Shown piece after piece: positions 61,020 to 64,000 of a DNA stretch of 64,000 nt. Numbering within the stretch: the stretch's first letter is position 1; each line of letters begins with the position of its first letter. The translations under genes and the position numbers were made by a program. This stretch comes from Acanthosepion lycidas (taxonomy: Eukaryota; Mollusca; Cephalopoda; Sepiida; Sepiidae), in the NCBI GenBank assembly GCA_963932145.1, contig OZ010595.1:80430752-80494751 (forward strand), given 5' to 3'. The notes beneath the pieces are model-generated. The model was not told the DNA's origin. It saw nothing but the letters and a program-made list of their open reading frames with translations, and did no database searches.

Positions 61020-62335
61020 ATAACTGAAAATGACTAAATAATCAATTTTGAACTCAGTATCTATGCTGATGAAATGGTAATTTATTCCTACCTTAATAGT
61101 AAGTCTTATAGGTTCGATAACATCAAATTGGGAGCTGACCTAAAACTGATCTACATTCTATTGGTAACTGGGATACGAAATGGCTTGTTAATCTTTTCAA
61201 CTCCTACAAAACGTAGCAGCTCTCTTTTCATCGTCTGAGAGAACCGTTTTAGACTTCCATCCGCATGGTGCGTCCTGCGTCATTGCACCTTCTCGAACTG
61301 ACGCCTCCGCTGACACTAAGTGGAAAGACTATATTGAATTAATTTCTAGGAATGCTGGATCCAGTTTTTCTCGCCAGAATCTCTCTTATATTTTTATAAA
61401 TCTACTCTTCGTCGATACTTTGAATATTGCTGTCACATATGGTCTGGTCTGCAGTTATATATTTAGAGATTCTTGATAAAATGAAAATAAGAATCAGCAA
61501 TTCTAGTTCCACGTGCCATGTCTAATGGATGCCATTTATCATCTCCTGTTAATTCCCCACTCAAAGTTCTCCATTGCCTTAAACAGGTATTGAACTCACA
61601 ACTCTTGAATGGCACAGTGGATAAAAGCGTTAGTTAGATCCAGTGACAGGACCCAAAGATGTGTGAGTTGAATACCTGGTTAGGACAGTGTAGAACTTGG
61701 AGTGGGGAATTAACAGGAGATAACAGATAACTGACATCCATTAGATATGGCACGTAGATCTACAACAGTCTACCCCAGCGAGCGAAATAAAGGGGTTCAG
61801 TTTCACATTCCAGCCACCAGAAGAAGGACGAAGCGTCAAACGGCCGAAACGTTGTGATAAATATGGCAACAAATATGCGGACAATAGTCCAAATAATGTA
61901 AATATTGTACATAATACCTCATCTCAGAAATATAGACAGATACTGAAGGGCCGAAACGTTGTAATAAATATGGCGACAAAGATGAGGACAATAGTCCGAA
62001 TAATGTAAATAGTGTACATAATTATAAATATTTTCTTGGTTGGCGGCAAGTTCTCATCATCTTACAGTTGAAATGCCAAGATTTAATCGTAAGTTCTATG
62101 TTAAAAGTTTCATCTGTCATACTTCTCAATTTTCGACCTAACTTCCGGCTTCTTACTTCCCTGTCAATTTTGATCTCCAAAAATGTAAATGAAATGATAA
62201 TCATTGTCTTCTGTTTTCTTTTATTGTTCTCTCTTGTTAATAGAAATTTCCCCCATATCTTTAACACTCACAAGACCCTTGCGTGTTAGTGGCTTTATCG
62301 CCTTTCTTGGGGTAAAAGGAAAAAAAATAAAGAAT
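61020..62335 (+). pseudogene. APE-type LINE 3' fragment interrupted by a foldback SINE (copy E)
   Basis: The first part holds the YADD region as FELSIYADEMVIYSYLNSKS (second catalytic Asp is Glu), then STLRRYFEYCCHIWS to about 61495. The second part resumes at about 62030 with SHHLTVEMPRFNRKFYVKSF and ends GCGTGTTAGTGGCTTTATCG plus an A-rich tail. The block between is the SINE family A element, though some coding sequence at the junction is also missing. Confidence 0.75.
61501..62022 (+). mobile_element. foldback SINE, family A (copy 3)
   Basis: The left inverted arm 61502-61609 reaches past the B box (complement GTATTGAACTCACA). The head follows: A box TGGCACAGTGG (61610) and B box GTGAGTTGAATACCTGG (61661). 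The body ends GGACAATAGTCCAAATAATG and ATACTGAA at 61948. A second partial tail (61949-62022, GGCCGAAACGTTGTAATAAA) is attached directly. Confidence 0.72.
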
Positions 62336-62422
62336 AACGAATTGTGCTCGGAACGAACAATCATTTAGAACATTTCAATAGAAATACAATTAATTATTTC
62401 AGTCATTTTTAATAAAAAATAC

Positions 62423-62442
62423 ACACACACACGGGCACACGG

Positions 62443-62515
<73 letters not shown>
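62423..62515. repeat. (CA)n(TA)n microsatellite
   Basis: CA repeats with two GGGCACAC interruptions to 62486, then TA to 62515. Confidence 0.9.
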
Positions 62516-62516
<1 letters not shown>

Positions 62517-62789
62517 TAAAGTTAAAGATCAAATGCAGATCAAATATTGATCAAAATTCGACAGGATATTAAGAAAAAGAAACACATAGGAAACGTTTAT
62601 CAATCTAATGTGTTTCACTTTCTTTAAAACTACGCTAGATATTGAGATAAAAAAAAAAAAAGATATTGGTATTTTCTTTGGATCGATTCTCATTCGCCAG
62701 TCATCTATCAGGTGCAAATAGAATCATCTACGCTTTGAATGCGCCTAACACAGTACATGCCAATGAGAAACGACCCAAATATTTCCTGC

Positions 62790-62930
62790 GTCCAGCATGA
62801 AACAGACTGTCGCCTCTGAGTGTTGACTACAATGTTCACTTTTATACTTATATTAACTTACTCTCTATCTCTGATAATGAGCACTTTATCCCATAAATAT
62901 AACACACATTAAAACTATATTTCTTCATAT
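62790..62930 (+). mobile_element. palindrome-family P copy, single arm
   Basis: GCATGAAACAGACTGTCGCC to AGCACTTTATCCCATAAATA, without an inverted partner. Confidence 0.65.
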
Positions 62931-63690
62931 ATATATATATTTTGAACATAAAAATATAGGTCCTTGCTAGATTAGATAATCGTTATATTTATTTTTTATA
63001 TGTTTATATTTGATTTGTAACCTGTAGTCGATATTAATTTTGTCAAATTGTCTTAATTACACAGCAGCCCTTTCAGTAAATGTCCTTCAATTTTAGCTTC
63101 CCTCGCCCCATCTCTCTCCCCCCACACCTTTTTCTTTTCTTTTCCTCTCCCTCCCTCTTCTTCTGATCTTTAAGATTAGATCGTCTATTGTGTGTGTATG
63201 TCACCACAAAATGTATCCTTTCCGGTTACATTTTTTATGTATTAGACATCCGACAACATTCATATTTCTCTCACTTAAACCGTCTTCCCTCTCTAAAACT
63301 TCTCTCAGTTAAGTTTTAATCTCCCACCTTCTCTCATCTGTTACCCCTCTCTTTAGCTCTAACATTCGCCCCACACTCTCATACTTACACTCTCTCTAAA
63401 TTCTATTTTTTATTTCCGGGTTTTTTTTTTTTTCTGTTTTCTTTTTGAATTTATAGGTCTGATGAATTGGATCGTATTTACGATTCAAAAAGAATAAATT
63501 ATGACAATGGAATATTAGTTTTTAAGCCTTGTTATTTTATCCTTACTCTGTCCTGGACATTGAGTTCTACCTGGATTCTATCCTCTTGGAATTTTTTTAT
63601 TCAAAAAAATATATATGTGAATGCATGTATGTATATATATTTTGCATATGTATGTGTATATTTACCACTAATATTATCTCTCTCTAACTC
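62931..63690. other. unassigned, partly pyrimidine-rich
   Basis: T/C-rich at 63090-63180 and 63270-63440; nothing recognised. Confidence 0.4.
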
Positions 63691-63694
63691 TCTC

Positions 63695-63699
<5 letters not shown>

Positions 63700-63731
<32 letters not shown>
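63700..63731. repeat. (TA)n microsatellite
   Basis: Uninterrupted TA repeats. Confidence 0.9.
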
Positions 63732-63733
<2 letters not shown>

Positions 63734-63840
63734 AAAGTTGTAAATTAAAAAAATTATGTTTTATTTTATGAAAGTATTTATTTATTTATATATATATTTG
63801 ATATTTCAAATTGTCCTCAATCTTTCATCAGAAATAACTG

Positions 63841-63841
<1 letters not shown>

Positions 63842-63905
<64 letters not shown>
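63842..63905. repeat. (TA)n microsatellite
   Basis: Uninterrupted TA repeats. Confidence 0.95.
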
Positions 63906-63906
<1 letters not shown>

Positions 63907-64000
63907 CTTATTTATGTGTGCTAATAATTTCACAATTATTGTTGCCTGGGTATTTTGGAAGCTATTTGAAATTTGTATAAAAACATTTTGCAATTTACAA

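Overview
The window looks like gene-poor, repeat-dense nuclear DNA of an animal, most likely a cephalopod mollusc (octopus-like). That assignment is inferred, not proven. It rests on the very long (TA)n/(CA)n tracts, several tRNA-headed SINE families, 5S-rRNA-like copies, several LINE lineages, Penelope-like GIY-YIG remnants and Tc1/mariner relics packed together in AT-rich sequence. I found no host protein-coding exon I could defend, no operon-like organisation and no intact RNA gene. Nearly everything that can be named is a dead mobile element or a simple repeat.

Layout. 0.36-3.05 kb: a Penelope-like element (PLE) whose reading frame is split by a 1.7 kb LTR-like insertion carrying a GC-rich 240-bp tandem array. 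3.1-9.9 kb: long (TA)n/(CA)n tracts and little else. 9.6-10.9 kb: three palindromic elements in a row, then a LINE 3' end. 12.7-13.2 kb: tRNA-headed foldback SINE (family A). 16.2-16.9 and 20.0-23.45 kb: APE-type LINE, the second copy nearly full length (endonuclease, reverse transcriptase, C-terminal domain). 19.0 kb: MADE1-like mariner MITE. 28.4-28.9 kb: a (TTC/TCG)n tract. 29.3-30.8 kb: two mariner relics. 31.5 kb: first copy of a retroposon-like repeat with two internal minisatellites (family Y). 33.0-34.4 kb: a mariner with both inverted repeats and a broken transposase, followed by a tRNA-headed SINE. 39.1-43.4 kb: four 3' fragments of restriction-like-endonuclease (RLE) LINEs, each set between (ATT)n tracts. 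44.1-46.3 kb: a decayed third long APE-LINE copy. 46.5-47.4 kb: a palindrome, a hairpin and a second PLE remnant. 49.6-52.2 kb: family Y, a SINE, and a foldback SINE interrupted by a small mariner. 52.8 and 57.9 kb: 5S-like sequences. 54.05-54.47 kb: a giant hairpin with a tRNA-type promoter in its loop. 55.5-59.5 kb: nested families X and Y and two MITEs. 60.4-62.3 kb: two more LINE copies, one interrupted by a foldback SINE. 62.8-64 kb: palindrome-family tail and (TA)n.

The most unusual theme is structural. At least two unrelated tRNA-headed SINE families, and further headless palindromes, share one layout: an inverted copy of the element's own 3' part is joined to its 5' end. Inverted terminal arrangements of this type are known for Penelope-like elements, and the window holds two PLE remnants. 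I therefore propose, as inference, that these are foldback SINEs made by PLE-type machinery. Other strong points are the nested insertions, several of which carry their own empty-site control inside the window: the LTR in the PLE frame, the mariner in the foldback SINE at a TA, Y inside X, and the SINE inside a LINE.
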